Source: Pseudomonas grandcourensis (GTDB lineage Bacteria; Pseudomonadota; Gammaproteobacteria; Pseudomonadales; Pseudomonadaceae). Taken from it: a DNA stretch of 64,000 nt. Of this stretch, positions 27,021-35,278 are shown in pieces (position 1 is the first letter of the stretch; each line of letters begins with the position of its first letter). The translations under genes and the position numbers were made by a program. The DNA is taken from assembly GCF_039909015.1 (NCBI RefSeq), contig NZ_CP150919.1:5928501-5992500 (forward strand), given 5' to 3'. Under the pieces are notes generated by a model, which did no database searches, had not been told where the DNA came from, and saw nothing but the letters and a program-made list of their open reading frames with translations.

Positions 27021-27875
27021 ATGACTCAGAACCACGTGATACTGGCCGGGCTGATTGGCGCCGGCATCCAGGCGTCCCGCACACCGGCCTTGCACGAGCA
27101 TGAAGGCGATGCCCAGGGGCTGCGCTACCTCTATCGCCTGATTGATCTTGATCAGCTGAAGCTCGACAGCAACGCCTTGCCCGACCTGTTGATGGCTGCC
27201 GAGCGCATGAACTACACCGGGCTGAACATCACCTTTCCCTGCAAGCAGGCGATCATCCCGCTGCTCGACGAACTCTCGCCGGAGGCCCGCGGTATCGGTG
27301 CGGTCAACACGGTGGTGCTCAAGGATGGCAAACGCGTCGGCCACAACACCGACTGCCTGGGCTTTGCCGAGGGTTTTCGCCGGGGCTTGAAAGGTGTTGC
27401 CGTTGAACGTGTCGTACAGATGGGCGCCGGCGGCGCAGGTGCGGCGGTGGCCCACGCATTGTTGAGCGAGGGCGTACAACAGCTGAGCATTTTTGACGTG
27501 GACATCCGCCGTGCCCAGGATCTGGCTGACAATCTCAATCAGCATTTCGGCGTCGCTCGGGCGGTGGCCGGGTATGACCTGCCCAACGCCATGGCCCTGG
27601 CTGATGGCTTGGTGAACACCACGCCGATGGGCATGAAAAAGCTGCCGGGCATGCCGGTGCCGGTCGAGCTGCTGCGGGCCGAATTGTGGGTGGCGGAGAT
27701 CGTTTACTTCCCGCTGGAAACCGAACTGCTGCGCAACGCCCGCGCCCTCGGTTGCCGGACGCTGGACGGCGGCAACATGGCGGTGTTTCAGGCGGTGAAG
27801 GCGTTCGAGTTGTTCAGCGGCGTGGTGCCGGATGCCCAGCGGATGCTTGAGCATTTCCAGAGCATGAATGACTGA
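27021..27875 (+). CDS. quinate/shikimate dehydrogenase (AroE-like)
   Basis: This NAD(P)-dependent enzyme of 284 residues probably oxidises shikimate and/or quinate to the 3-dehydro acids. The catalytic pair is present as Lys75 (TFPCKQ) and Asp111 (HNTDCLGF). The nucleotide site GAGGAGAAVAHALL is near residue 138. The substrate loop reads ASRTPALHEHEG instead of the biosynthetic SxSPxxHN, typical of catabolic YdiB/RifI-like members. The ATG at 27021 is five bases after the aroQ stop; the frame continues upstream inside aroQ but this is not used. Confidence 0.9.
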   Translation: MTQNHVILAGLIGAGIQASRTPALHEHEGDAQGLRYLYRLIDLDQLKLDSNALPDLLMAAERMNYTGLNITFPCKQAIIPLLDELSPEARGIGAVNTVVLKDGKRVGHNTDCLGFAEGFRRGLKGVAVERVVQMGAGGAGAAVAHALLSEGVQQLSIFDVDIRRAQDLADNLNQHFGVARAVAGYDLPNAMALADGLVNTTPMGMKKLPGMPVPVELLRAELWVAEIVYFPLETELLRNARALGCRTLDGGNMAVFQAVKAFELFSGVVPDAQRMLEHFQSMND

Positions 27876-27911
27876 ATGAGTGAAGTGAGGGGGCAACCCC
27901 CTCACCTCGCC

Positions 27912-28589
27912 TCAGGCTTGCAGGTACCGCAGAACCGACTCGCAAATCATCTCCCGATGACGCTGCTTGATGCCCTCGTCCGGCAGGTCGATCTGGAAAA
28001 TCTCACCAAAGGTATGGCGGTTCGAGACGCGATAGAAGCAGAACGAACTGATCAGCAGATGCACATCCAGCGGATCAAGCCCGGTACGGAACAGCCCTTG
28101 CTCGGCGCCTCGACGCAGAATCTCGCCCAGTGAATCGAGGATAGTGTTGTTCATCGCCTTGATCGCATCGGAGCGCTTCACATACTCGGCGTTGTGAATG
28201 TTCTCGATACTGACGATGCGCACGAAATCGACGTTGCGATCATGGTGGTCGAAGGTGAACTCCACCAGCCGCCGAATGGCTTCGATCGGCGCCAGTTCCG
28301 TCAGGTGCAGGCGATTTTCGGTGATGCGGATATCGCCGTAGAGTTTTTCCAGCACCTCGACGTAGAGCTGCTCCTTACTGCCGAAGTAGTAATAGATCAT
28401 GCGCTTGGAGGTGTGGATGCGCTCGGCGATGGCATCGACGCGAGCCCCGGAAAGCCCCTGCTGGACGAATTCGACAATCGCCTCCTGCAGGATGTTTTCG
28501 CGGGTCTTTTCCGGGTTGTTCTTGCGACTCTTGCGCGGCTCGGCACCAGGTTCTACGGAGGCTGCGGGGAGTTCTGAGGTCATTGTCAT
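27912..28589 (-). CDS. TetR-family regulator of the quinate/shikimate locus
   Basis: This 225-residue repressor has an N-terminal helix-turn-helix (ENILQEAIVEFVQQGLSGARVDAIAERIHTSKRMIYYYFGSKEQLY, about 29-75) and a helical ligand domain. It lies between aroE-like and quiC1, as PA0243 does in P. aeruginosa. It is the best candidate to bind the 18-bp operator found at both the aroQ and quiC1/MFS promoters. It may be read from the quiC1 transcript, since the gap is 102 bp on the same strand. The ligand is unknown; dehydroshikimate or protocatechuate is plausible. Confidence 0.88.
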   Translation of the reverse strand: MTMTSELPAASVEPGAEPRKSRKNNPEKTRENILQEAIVEFVQQGLSGARVDAIAERIHTSKRMIYYYFGSKEQLYVEVLEKLYGDIRITENRLHLTELAPIEAIRRLVEFTFDHHDRNVDFVRIVSIENIHNAEYVKRSDAIKAMNNTILDSLGEILRRGAEQGLFRTGLDPLDVHLLISSFCFYRVSNRHTFGEIFQIDLPDEGIKQRHREMICESVLRYLQA

Positions 28590-28691
28590 TGCGGGCTCAC
28601 GGCCATCACTGCACAGGCTGGCGATTATGGGCTGCGCGGCACGGTGAAGGAAGCCGCGCAGCCCACGTTTAATCCCGCGTTTACGAATTAC

Positions 28692-30593
28692 CTACAACTT
28701 CGCCTGGCGCAATGCGCCGCTACGGGATTTGGCCATGGCCGCCAGGCGCACCGCGACGTTGGCCGCGCCGTAGCCGGCATAACCGTTTTTACGCTGGATG
28801 ATCTCGAAGAAGAATCGCCCCTCGAACGGCTCGGTGTACACATGAAACAACTCACCGCCCTGTGCATCGCGGTCGTACAACACATTGTAGTAGGCCAGTT
28901 CGCTGAGGAACTCGTCGTCGAAATCGAACCGCGCCGCCAGGTCATCGTAGTAGTTGAGCGGGATATCCAGCAGCGGCACGCCCGCCTCTTTTGCACGACT
29001 GACCTGGGCAAAGATGTCATCACAATCAAACGCGATGTGATGCACGCCGGAGCCGCGATAACTCGACAGCGCGTGTGAGATCGCGGTGTTGCGGTTCTCG
29101 GAAATGTTCAGCGGCAGGCGGATCGAACTGTCGCGACTGCGCAAGGCACGGCTCTTCACCAGACCATAAGGATCCGGCAGCACGACTTCATCGTCCGCCT
29201 CGAAATCCAGCAGGCTCTTATAGAACAGCACCCAGCTGTCGAGGCTGTCGGCCGGCAGCGCCATGGCCATGTGGTCGATGCGCTTGAGGCCGCCGCTGAC
29301 CGGCGCATCCGCCAGCAGATTGAAGTCGGTGCCGTAGACGTCGGCATCCTGGTCCACCAGATAAATCAGGCTGCCATCCGGCGCACGCACCGCCGCCAGT
29401 TCCAGTTCATTGGGACCCACCAGCCCGCGATAGGGCTGGCCCTTGTAGGCCACGGCTCGGGCCAGCGCACTGGCGCTGTCCTTGACCCGCACGGCGGTGG
29501 CGCACAACGAAGGGCCGTGGGCCTCAAAGAAACTGTGAGCGAAGGAGTAAGGCTCGGAGTTGAGGATCAGGTTGATATCGCCCTGGCGCATCAGGCTGAC
29601 GCTCTTGGAACGATGCTGCCCGGCCTTGACGAAACCCAGTCGTTCCAGCCAATGGGCGAGCTTGGCGCCTAGGCTTTCGTCCACGGCAAACTCCAGGAAC
29701 TCGATGCCGTTGTACTCACTGGCCTTGGGCGTTTCGAACAGAATCTCGGAGTTAGCCGCAGGCTTGGCTTCCTGCGCCAGGCGCTCGCGGGTTTTCTCTT
29801 CCAGGTACAGCAACGAACGCAAGCCGTCGGCGGCGTTGGCCCGTGGCGGTGCGGCGCGGAAACCGTCGTTGAAGATCTCCAGCGACAGCGGCCCGGTGTA
29901 GCCGCTCTTGATGATCGGCGCGAGGAACCCCGGCAAGTCGAATTCACCCTGGCCCGGGAAGCAGCGAAAATGCCGGCTCCACTCCAGCACGTCCATGGCC
30001 AGGATCGGCGCGTCAGCCATTTGCACGAAGAAAATCTTGTCCCCGGGAATCTCGGCGATAGCGCTTGGATCGCCCTTGAGCGACAGGGTGTGAAAGCTGT
30101 CCAGCAACACGCCCAGGCTTGGGTGATCGGCCTGACGCACGATGTTCCACACCTGTTGCCAGGTGTTCACATGCCGGCCCCAGGCCAGCGCTTCGTAACC
30201 GATGCGCAGGCCCCGTGCTCCGGCGTGCTCAGCCAGCAGGCGCAAGTCGTCGACCAGGATCTGCTCATCACCGATGGACTCGGCCGAGGCGTTGCTGCAC
30301 ACCAGCACCAGGTCAGTGCCCAGCTCCTGCATCAGGTCGAACTTGCGTTCGGCGCGTTCCAGGTTGCGCGACAGGCGATCGCGGCGGCAGCCTTCGAAAT
30401 CGCGGAACGGTTGAAACAGCGTGATGGCGATCCCGAGATCGGCGCACATCTGTTTAATTTCCCGCGGACTGCCGTCGTAGTAGAGAAGGTCGTTCTCGAA
30501 AATCTCGACGCCGTCGAAACCGGCGGCGGCAATGGCTTCGAGTTTTTCCGGCAGGGTACCGCTCAAGGATACGGTGGCAATGGAACGCTGCAT
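28692..30593 (-). CDS. quiC1: 3-dehydroshikimate dehydratase QuiC1 (two-domain fusion)
   Basis: QuiC1 converts 3-dehydroshikimate to protocatechuate, the entry to the beta-ketoadipate pathway. The N-terminal TIM barrel (1-280) keeps all four metal ligands at expected positions: Glu134, Asp165, Gln191 and Glu239. The C-terminal half (about 290-633) is a 4-hydroxyphenylpyruvate-dioxygenase-like domain that still carries the 2-His-1-Glu set in IDHMAMAL, VHHIAFDC and FFFEIIQR. The 633 residues match P. putida QuiC1 and PA0242. GGGAG precedes the ATG, and the gene is divergent from the MFS transporter. Confidence 0.95.
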   Translation of the reverse strand: MQRSIATVSLSGTLPEKLEAIAAAGFDGVEIFENDLLYYDGSPREIKQMCADLGIAITLFQPFRDFEGCRRDRLSRNLERAERKFDLMQELGTDLVLVCSNASAESIGDEQILVDDLRLLAEHAGARGLRIGYEALAWGRHVNTWQQVWNIVRQADHPSLGVLLDSFHTLSLKGDPSAIAEIPGDKIFFVQMADAPILAMDVLEWSRHFRCFPGQGEFDLPGFLAPIIKSGYTGPLSLEIFNDGFRAAPPRANAADGLRSLLYLEEKTRERLAQEAKPAANSEILFETPKASEYNGIEFLEFAVDESLGAKLAHWLERLGFVKAGQHRSKSVSLMRQGDINLILNSEPYSFAHSFFEAHGPSLCATAVRVKDSASALARAVAYKGQPYRGLVGPNELELAAVRAPDGSLIYLVDQDADVYGTDFNLLADAPVSGGLKRIDHMAMALPADSLDSWVLFYKSLLDFEADDEVVLPDPYGLVKSRALRSRDSSIRLPLNISENRNTAISHALSSYRGSGVHHIAFDCDDIFAQVSRAKEAGVPLLDIPLNYYDDLAARFDFDDEFLSELAYYNVLYDRDAQGGELFHVYTEPFEGRFFFEIIQRKNGYAGYGAANVAVRLAAMAKSRSGALRQAKL

Positions 30594-30694
30594 GTTTCGG
30601 CTCCCGGTGGAGGCTTCGGCTACAGGGAATTTGCGCCGCTTTTAAAAGAGTGAGGGGATTATTGAGCCGGGTTGGCCATTGGGCAATTTAAAGT

Positions 30695-30712
30695 GTACTA
30701 CCCAGTTAGTTT
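30695..30712 (+). promoter_or_regulatory. shared 18-bp operator in the quiC1/MFS promoter
   Basis: GTACTACCCAGTTAGTTT matches 15 of 18 positions of the site before aroQ (read on the minus strand there). It lies between the divergent quiC1 and MFS genes. Confidence 0.65.
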
Positions 30713-30734
30713 TGTGTTCGATTATCGAACACAA
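30712..30734. promoter_or_regulatory. PcaR/IclR-type palindromic operator
   Basis: Perfect 11-bp arms, TTGTGTTCGAT and ATCGAACACAA, flank one central base. The core GTTCGATTATCGAAC closely resembles the known PcaR site GTTCGATAATCGCAC of P. putida (from memory). PcaR responds to beta-ketoadipate, the downstream product of this pathway. Confidence 0.7.
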
Positions 30735-30831
30735 TGGCCGATAGCGAATTGACGATTTTTTGTTCGCTGCGCAACATCGTCCTCACATTAAGTCCGGACA
30801 CGCAGCACCGGCCGCGATGTCCAAAACACCA

Positions 30832-30839
30832 AATAACAA
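30832..30839 (+). promoter_or_regulatory. Hfq/Crc CA motif before the quinate-locus MFS gene
   Basis: AATAACAA fits AANAANAA and lies 22 bases before the chosen ATG, in an A-rich leader. Confidence 0.5.
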
Positions 30840-30861
30840 ATTCAAAAAACGGGTGGTACAC

Positions 30862-32199
30862 ATGATTCCTTCCCAAAGCTCTCGCATGGCTCCAGCCATG
30901 AACGTCACTGCCGGCGGTATCGGCGACAAGATTCGCGGCGCCATGGCCGTCGGCAAAACCCGTTGGGGCATGCTGGCGCTGGTGTTCTTCGCCACCACCC
31001 TGAACTACATCGACCGCGCCGCCCTGGGCGTGATGCAGCCAATCCTGGCCAAGGAAATGAGCTGGACGGCGATGGACTACGCCAACATCAACTTCTGGTT
31101 CCAGGTCGGTTACGCCATCGGCTTCGTGCTGCAAGGCCGCTTGATCGACCGGGTCGGCGTCAAGCGCGTGTTCTTCTGCGCGGTGTTGCTCTGGAGCCTG
31201 GCAACCGGCGCCCACGGCCTGGCCACTTCGGCGGTCGGCTTCATGGTTTGCCGATTCATCCTCGGCCTGACCGAAGCGGCAAACTATCCGGCCTGCGTGA
31301 AAACCACCCGCCTGTGGTTCCCGGCCGGCGAGCGCGCCGTGGCCACCGGCATTTTCAACGCCGGCACCAACGTCGGTGCGATGTTCACACCCATGCTGCT
31401 GCCACTGATCCTGCACGTCTGGGGCTGGCAGGCCGCGTTCCTGTGCATGTCGGCACTGGGCGGGATCTGGCTGCTGTTCTGGGGCCTGAAGTACTTCAAC
31501 CCGGAAGACCATCCGAGCGTCAAACAGTCGGAGCTGGACTACATCCAGAACGAAGTCGAACCGGAACAAACCCGCGTACCGTTCTCGAAAATCCTGCGCA
31601 TGCGTGGCACCTGGGCCTTCGCCCTCGCCTACTCGATGACGGCGCCGGTGTTCTGGTTCTACCTGTACTGGCTGCCGCCGTTCCTCAACCAGCAATACAA
31701 CCTGGGCATCAACGTGACCCAGATGGGTATCCCGCTGATCATCATCTACCTCACTGCCGACTTCGGTAGCGTTGGCGGCGGCATCCTCTCCTCGTTCCTG
31801 ATCGGTCGCGGCGTCAATCCGATCAAGGCGCGACTGATGTCCATGTTCCTGTTCGCCTGCTGCATCATCGGCGTGATCATGGCGGCCGGCTCCAGCAACC
31901 TGTGGGTCGCGGTGTTCGCCATCTCCCTGGCCATCGGCGCGCACCAGGCCTGGACCGCGAACATCTGGAGCCTGGTGATGGACTACACGCCCAAGCACAT
32001 GATGAGTACGGTGTTCGGCTTCGGCGGCATGTGTGCGGCGATTGGCGGGATGTTCATGACCCAGCTGGTCGGCCACATCCTGACCGTCACCAACAACAAC
32101 TACACCGTGCTGTTCACCATGATTCCGGCGATGTACTTCATTGCGCTGACCTGGATGTACTTCATGGCACCGCGCAAGATTCCGAATGTAGAAGACTGA
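30862..32199 (+). CDS. MFS transporter for quinate/shikimate-type acids (ACS family)
   Basis: This inner-membrane importer has 445 residues and 12 helices. The N-terminal half shows FATTLNYIDRAALGVMQPILAKE (typical of anion:cation symporters), GRLIDRVGVKRVFF and RFILGLTEAANYPACVKTTRLWFP. It is divergent from quiC1 and corresponds to PA0241. The ATG at 30862 is preferred; further ATGs at 30886 and 30898 remain possible, since the ribosome site is weak. Likely cargo is quinate, shikimate or 3-dehydroshikimate. A strong terminator follows. Confidence 0.88.
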   Translation: MIPSQSSRMAPAMNVTAGGIGDKIRGAMAVGKTRWGMLALVFFATTLNYIDRAALGVMQPILAKEMSWTAMDYANINFWFQVGYAIGFVLQGRLIDRVGVKRVFFCAVLLWSLATGAHGLATSAVGFMVCRFILGLTEAANYPACVKTTRLWFPAGERAVATGIFNAGTNVGAMFTPMLLPLILHVWGWQAAFLCMSALGGIWLLFWGLKYFNPEDHPSVKQSELDYIQNEVEPEQTRVPFSKILRMRGTWAFALAYSMTAPVFWFYLYWLPPFLNQQYNLGINVTQMGIPLIIIYLTADFGSVGGGILSSFLIGRGVNPIKARLMSMFLFACCIIGVIMAAGSSNLWVAVFAISLAIGAHQAWTANIWSLVMDYTPKHMMSTVFGFGGMCAAIGGMFMTQLVGHILTVTNNNYTVLFTMIPAMYFIALTWMYFMAPRKIPNVED

Positions 32200-32209
32200 T
32201 GTTCCCTCG

Positions 32210-32243
32210 GCGCAGGCCCGATCTCGGGCCTGCGCTTTTTTTT
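32210..32243 (+). terminator. terminator of the MFS gene
   Basis: A perfect 11-bp stem (GCGCAGGCCCG / CGGGCCTGCGC) with loop ATCT is followed by eight T. Confidence 0.92.
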
Positions 32244-32262
32244 GCCTGCGTTTTACCGCAGC

Positions 32263-33141
32263 TTAGCGACGGCTCTGCTGCCAGGCCGCTGCCAACCCGC
32301 TGCAGCAGATCACGGCAATGCCGAGCACGGTGGTCGGTGTCGGCGTATGGGAAAACAGCAGCCAGCCCAGCAGGCCGGCGAAGATGATCTGGCAGTAGCT
32401 GAACGGCGCCAGCAGTGCTGGTGCCGCGAGACGGAAAGCCTGGGTCAGGAACAGGTGAGCCGTCATCCCGCAGGCCCCCAGCGCCAGCATCATCGCGCCA
32501 TGCACCAGGTTCGGCGTCTGCCAGAAGAACGGCACCAGCGCACTCATCACCAGCGTGTTGCACAAGCCTGCGAAGAAGTTGCTGGTGGTCGGGCTGTCGA
32601 TATCGCTGAGCTTGCGGGTCAGCAGTTGATAGAAACAGAAAAACAGCGCCGAACAGAACGGCAGCAACACCGCCGGGGTAAACAGATCACCACCAGGGTG
32701 AACGATGATCAGCACCCCGCTGAAACCGAAAATCACCGCCAGCCATTGCCCCCGCGTCACCCGCTCGCCAAGCAGCGGTACCGACAACGCGGTGACCAAC
32801 ACCGGCGCGAGGAAGTTGACCGACGTGGCCTCGGCCAGCGGGATGTACATCAGCCCCGTGGTGAAAAACAGACTGGTGCCCAGCAGGCACAGCGCCCGGA
32901 TCACCTGCAGTAATGGCCGTTTTGTACGCAGCACCCGCAGCCCGGATTGCGGCAGGAAAATCCCGGCCATCAGCAAGGTATGAACCACGTAACGCGCCCA
33001 GACCACCATGACAATGGGATAGAAACCGGAGAGGTATTTGGAAAAGGCGTCGTGGCTGGAAAACAGGAAGGTTGCGACAACGATCAGCAGGATGCCTTTG
33101 AAGGGCTGATTGACGCCGGAAAGCGGGGTGCTGACGGTCAT
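32263..33141 (-). CDS. DMT-superfamily (EamA) transporter
   Basis: This inner-membrane protein of 292 residues has ten helices and two EamA repeats (about 14-145 and 155-285). The repeat signatures are NFLAPVLVTALSVPLLGERVTRGQW and FSYCQIIFAGLLGWLLFSHTP. It lies downstream of the isomerase/dehydrogenase pair on the same strand after a 103-bp gap, so it may export or import a metabolite of that pathway. The cargo is unknown. Confidence 0.8.
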   Translation of the reverse strand: MTVSTPLSGVNQPFKGILLIVVATFLFSSHDAFSKYLSGFYPIVMVVWARYVVHTLLMAGIFLPQSGLRVLRTKRPLLQVIRALCLLGTSLFFTTGLMYIPLAEATSVNFLAPVLVTALSVPLLGERVTRGQWLAVIFGFSGVLIIVHPGGDLFTPAVLLPFCSALFFCFYQLLTRKLSDIDSPTTSNFFAGLCNTLVMSALVPFFWQTPNLVHGAMMLALGACGMTAHLFLTQAFRLAAPALLAPFSYCQIIFAGLLGWLLFSHTPTPTTVLGIAVICCSGLAAAWQQSRR

Positions 33142-33244
33142 GGGGTTTCCTTACTTGAAATCAAAAGCATCACGGGCAAACCACGCTTCCACCTGGTCAG
33201 CATAGAACCTGTGTGGCTTGCCCGAGATAGATGCGCAGCACCGA

Positions 33245-34060
33245 TTAGAGCCGCGCCAACAATTCCCGGGTTTTATCCAGCGCCATCTGCGCCCGGTCCA
33301 ATCCACTCACGCCCTGCTCCAGCAACTGCACCGTGGGAATCTCCAGGCTCAATGGAATGTCAGCCGGCAAACCGCGCAACAACCCCGGCAGGTCACAATC
33401 GCCATCGCCGGGGAAACGCCTTTCGTTACGCGCCTGACGCAAGATCTCCGCCATGTCGGCCGGCCGTGGTCCTGCGACGTCACACAACTGTGCATACCGT
33501 AACCGTGAGGGGGCAACTTTGGCCAGATCTTCCAGCCGCGATCCAGAGCGGTCGAAGTGGAAGGCGTCGACCAATACGCCGCCGTTTTCACGCCCGGCGT
33601 TTTCCACGATGCGCGTAGCTTGTTGAAGATTGCGCGCATCGGTCCAGGGCATGAACTCCAGGTGCGGGTGCAGCCCATAGGCTGCTGCCAGATCACAGAG
33701 CTGGGCAAAATGCTGCGTCAGCCGCTGTTCGTCAGGATCGTTACCGGCCACCAGCAACTCACTGGCGCCGAACTCGGCACCCACCGCGAGGATTTTCTCG
33801 AAATCGGCGACGATGGCTTCCGGCTTGAGCCGCAGGATTTCGACGTCCAGCACCCGAATACCGGTATCGCGCAGACGCGCCAGGGTCTGGCGCCGCAATT
33901 CGTGGTCGGCCACCAGGGCAAAATGGTGCTCCTCCGGAGTCGCCGGTACCAGACGCAAACCGACATGGCTGTAACCGGCCCGCGCGGCGACCTCGACCAT
34001 GTCGGGCGGTGACAACTCCAGCACGGTCAGGCTGGCCAGGGAGAAGATACGCTCGCTCAT
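33245..34060 (-). CDS. TIM-barrel sugar phosphate isomerase/epimerase
   Basis: This 271-residue AP-endonuclease-2-type barrel carries metal ligands in HLEFMPW (Glu), LVDAFHFDRSG (Asp/His), YAQLCDV (Gln) and LSLEIPT (Glu). This is the same Glu-Asp-Gln-Glu pattern as QuiC1. The ATG at 34060 follows the Gfo/Idh stop by two bases, so the two are translationally linked. The reaction could be an isomerisation, epimerisation or dehydration of a sugar, cyclitol or shikimate-like acid. Confidence 0.82.
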   Translation of the reverse strand: MSERIFSLASLTVLELSPPDMVEVAARAGYSHVGLRLVPATPEEHHFALVADHELRRQTLARLRDTGIRVLDVEILRLKPEAIVADFEKILAVGAEFGASELLVAGNDPDEQRLTQHFAQLCDLAAAYGLHPHLEFMPWTDARNLQQATRIVENAGRENGGVLVDAFHFDRSGSRLEDLAKVAPSRLRYAQLCDVAGPRPADMAEILRQARNERRFPGDGDCDLPGLLRGLPADIPLSLEIPTVQLLEQGVSGLDRAQMALDKTRELLARL

Positions 34061-34062
34061 GC

Positions 34063-35118
34063 TCAACCCTCGATCACGGATGGCGCGCAGGCACGCCCGG
34101 TTTCGGCGGCTTCGCGGATGGCTTCGATCAGCGCCAACGTACGCGCGGCATCGGCGGCACTCACCAGTGGCTCGACTTCCCGACGTGCAACGCGCACGAA
34201 GTGTTGCAACTGCAAACGCAGGGCTTCATCGGCACTGAAGCTTTCCTGGGTTGCCTGCAACGGTTGATGCCAGCCGCCGTCGACTTCGTCGTAGTGCCAG
34301 CGTTTAAGTTGCGGAATGCTCAGCGCCCCACCTGTCCCGGCCAGCAGATAGCACGGCTGATCAGGATGACGCGGATACACCGGGTTCTCCCCCGAATCCA
34401 GCTCCCAGCTCCAGGGCGCCGCCACCGCATCGGAGCCGGTCAGGCTGCCCAGTGCACCGTTGTCGAATTGCAGCAACACTGCCGCGCAATCCTCGTTGGC
34501 AAACCCGCGAATGGCATTGCTGGTGATGGCCTGAACCTGACGCACTTCACCGCATAAGTGCCGCAGCAGATCAAGGTCGTGGATCAGGTTGGTCAACAAC
34601 ATCCCCGCACCGGCCTCGCGGCGCCAGGGTGTTTCGAAATAGCTGTCGGGCTTGCGCAACTGCCAGAGCGCCGTGACCGTGGTCAACCGACCCAATGCGC
34701 CGCTGTGGACAAGTTCGTGGGCACGGACGATCAGCGGATTGTGCCGGCGGTGATGTCCGACCAGTACCGGAACGCCAGTCGCCTTCGAGGCAGCCACCAA
34801 CTCCCTGGCTTCATCCAGGTGCACGCCCACCGGTTTTTCCAGCAATACCGGCACACCGGCCGCGAGGCAATCGAGGGCCGTGCTGACGTGCTGCGTGTTC
34901 GGGTTGGCGACTATCACGGCGTCCGGCTTCGCCTGCTCCAGCATCTGACGATGATCGGCGAAACAGGCTACGCCCCATTGAGCCGCAAGACTGGCCGCCT
35001 GCGGTCCGGGATCGGCCACGGCGCACAACGTCACTTCAGCCAGGGATTGCAGGTGCTGGTAGTGCTGCTGGCCCATGTTGCCTGCACCGATCAGGGCGAT
35101 GCGAAGTGGCGAATTCAA
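34063..35118 (-). CDS. Gfo/Idh/MocA-family NAD(P)-dependent dehydrogenase
   Basis: This 351-residue protein has the Rossmann motif LRIALIGAGNMGQQHY at residues 5-20, the EKP motif in VLLEKPVGVHLDEA near 95, and the catalytic GGxxxDxxxH-like helix reading GMLLTNLIHDLDLLRHLCG. Family members oxidise sugars, inositols and similar polyols. The start is a TTG at 35118, chosen because AGAGGA lies seven bases upstream and the Rossmann strand begins at once. An operator-like palindrome lies upstream. Confidence 0.83.
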   Translation of the reverse strand: MNSPLRIALIGAGNMGQQHYQHLQSLAEVTLCAVADPGPQAASLAAQWGVACFADHRQMLEQAKPDAVIVANPNTQHVSTALDCLAAGVPVLLEKPVGVHLDEARELVAASKATGVPVLVGHHRRHNPLIVRAHELVHSGALGRLTTVTALWQLRKPDSYFETPWRREAGAGMLLTNLIHDLDLLRHLCGEVRQVQAITSNAIRGFANEDCAAVLLQFDNGALGSLTGSDAVAAPWSWELDSGENPVYPRHPDQPCYLLAGTGGALSIPQLKRWHYDEVDGGWHQPLQATQESFSADEALRLQLQHFVRVARREVEPLVSAADAARTLALIEAIREAAETGRACAPSVIEG

Positions 35119-35139
35119 GATGCGGTCCTCTTGTGAGTG

Positions 35140-35164
35140 TTATTGGAGCGATGAATTCCAATAA
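35140..35164. promoter_or_regulatory. long-spaced palindrome in the Gfo/Idh promoter
   Basis: Perfect 8-bp arms TTATTGGA and TCCAATAA are separated by 9 bp, directly next to the GAACC-type operator. No regulator is assigned. Confidence 0.4.
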
Positions 35165-35166
35165 TT

Positions 35167-35181
35167 TAGAACCTGGTTCCA
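35167..35181 (-). promoter_or_regulatory. IclR-type operator before the Gfo/Idh operon
   Basis: Read on the minus strand it is TGGAACCAGGTTCTA, with inner palindrome GAACC-N-GGTTC. It shares 12 of 14 bases with the site at 36190-36203 upstream of the flavoprotein, and the iclR gene lies between them. Confidence 0.6.
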
Positions 35182-35278
35182 GATTCTTACACAGACCTGT
35201 CCTGAAAGTGTTCGAACAGCGCACAGCTTCTCAAGCTGAACAAAGAGCTCGCTCCTACAAAGTTTTTTTGCGAGGGTC

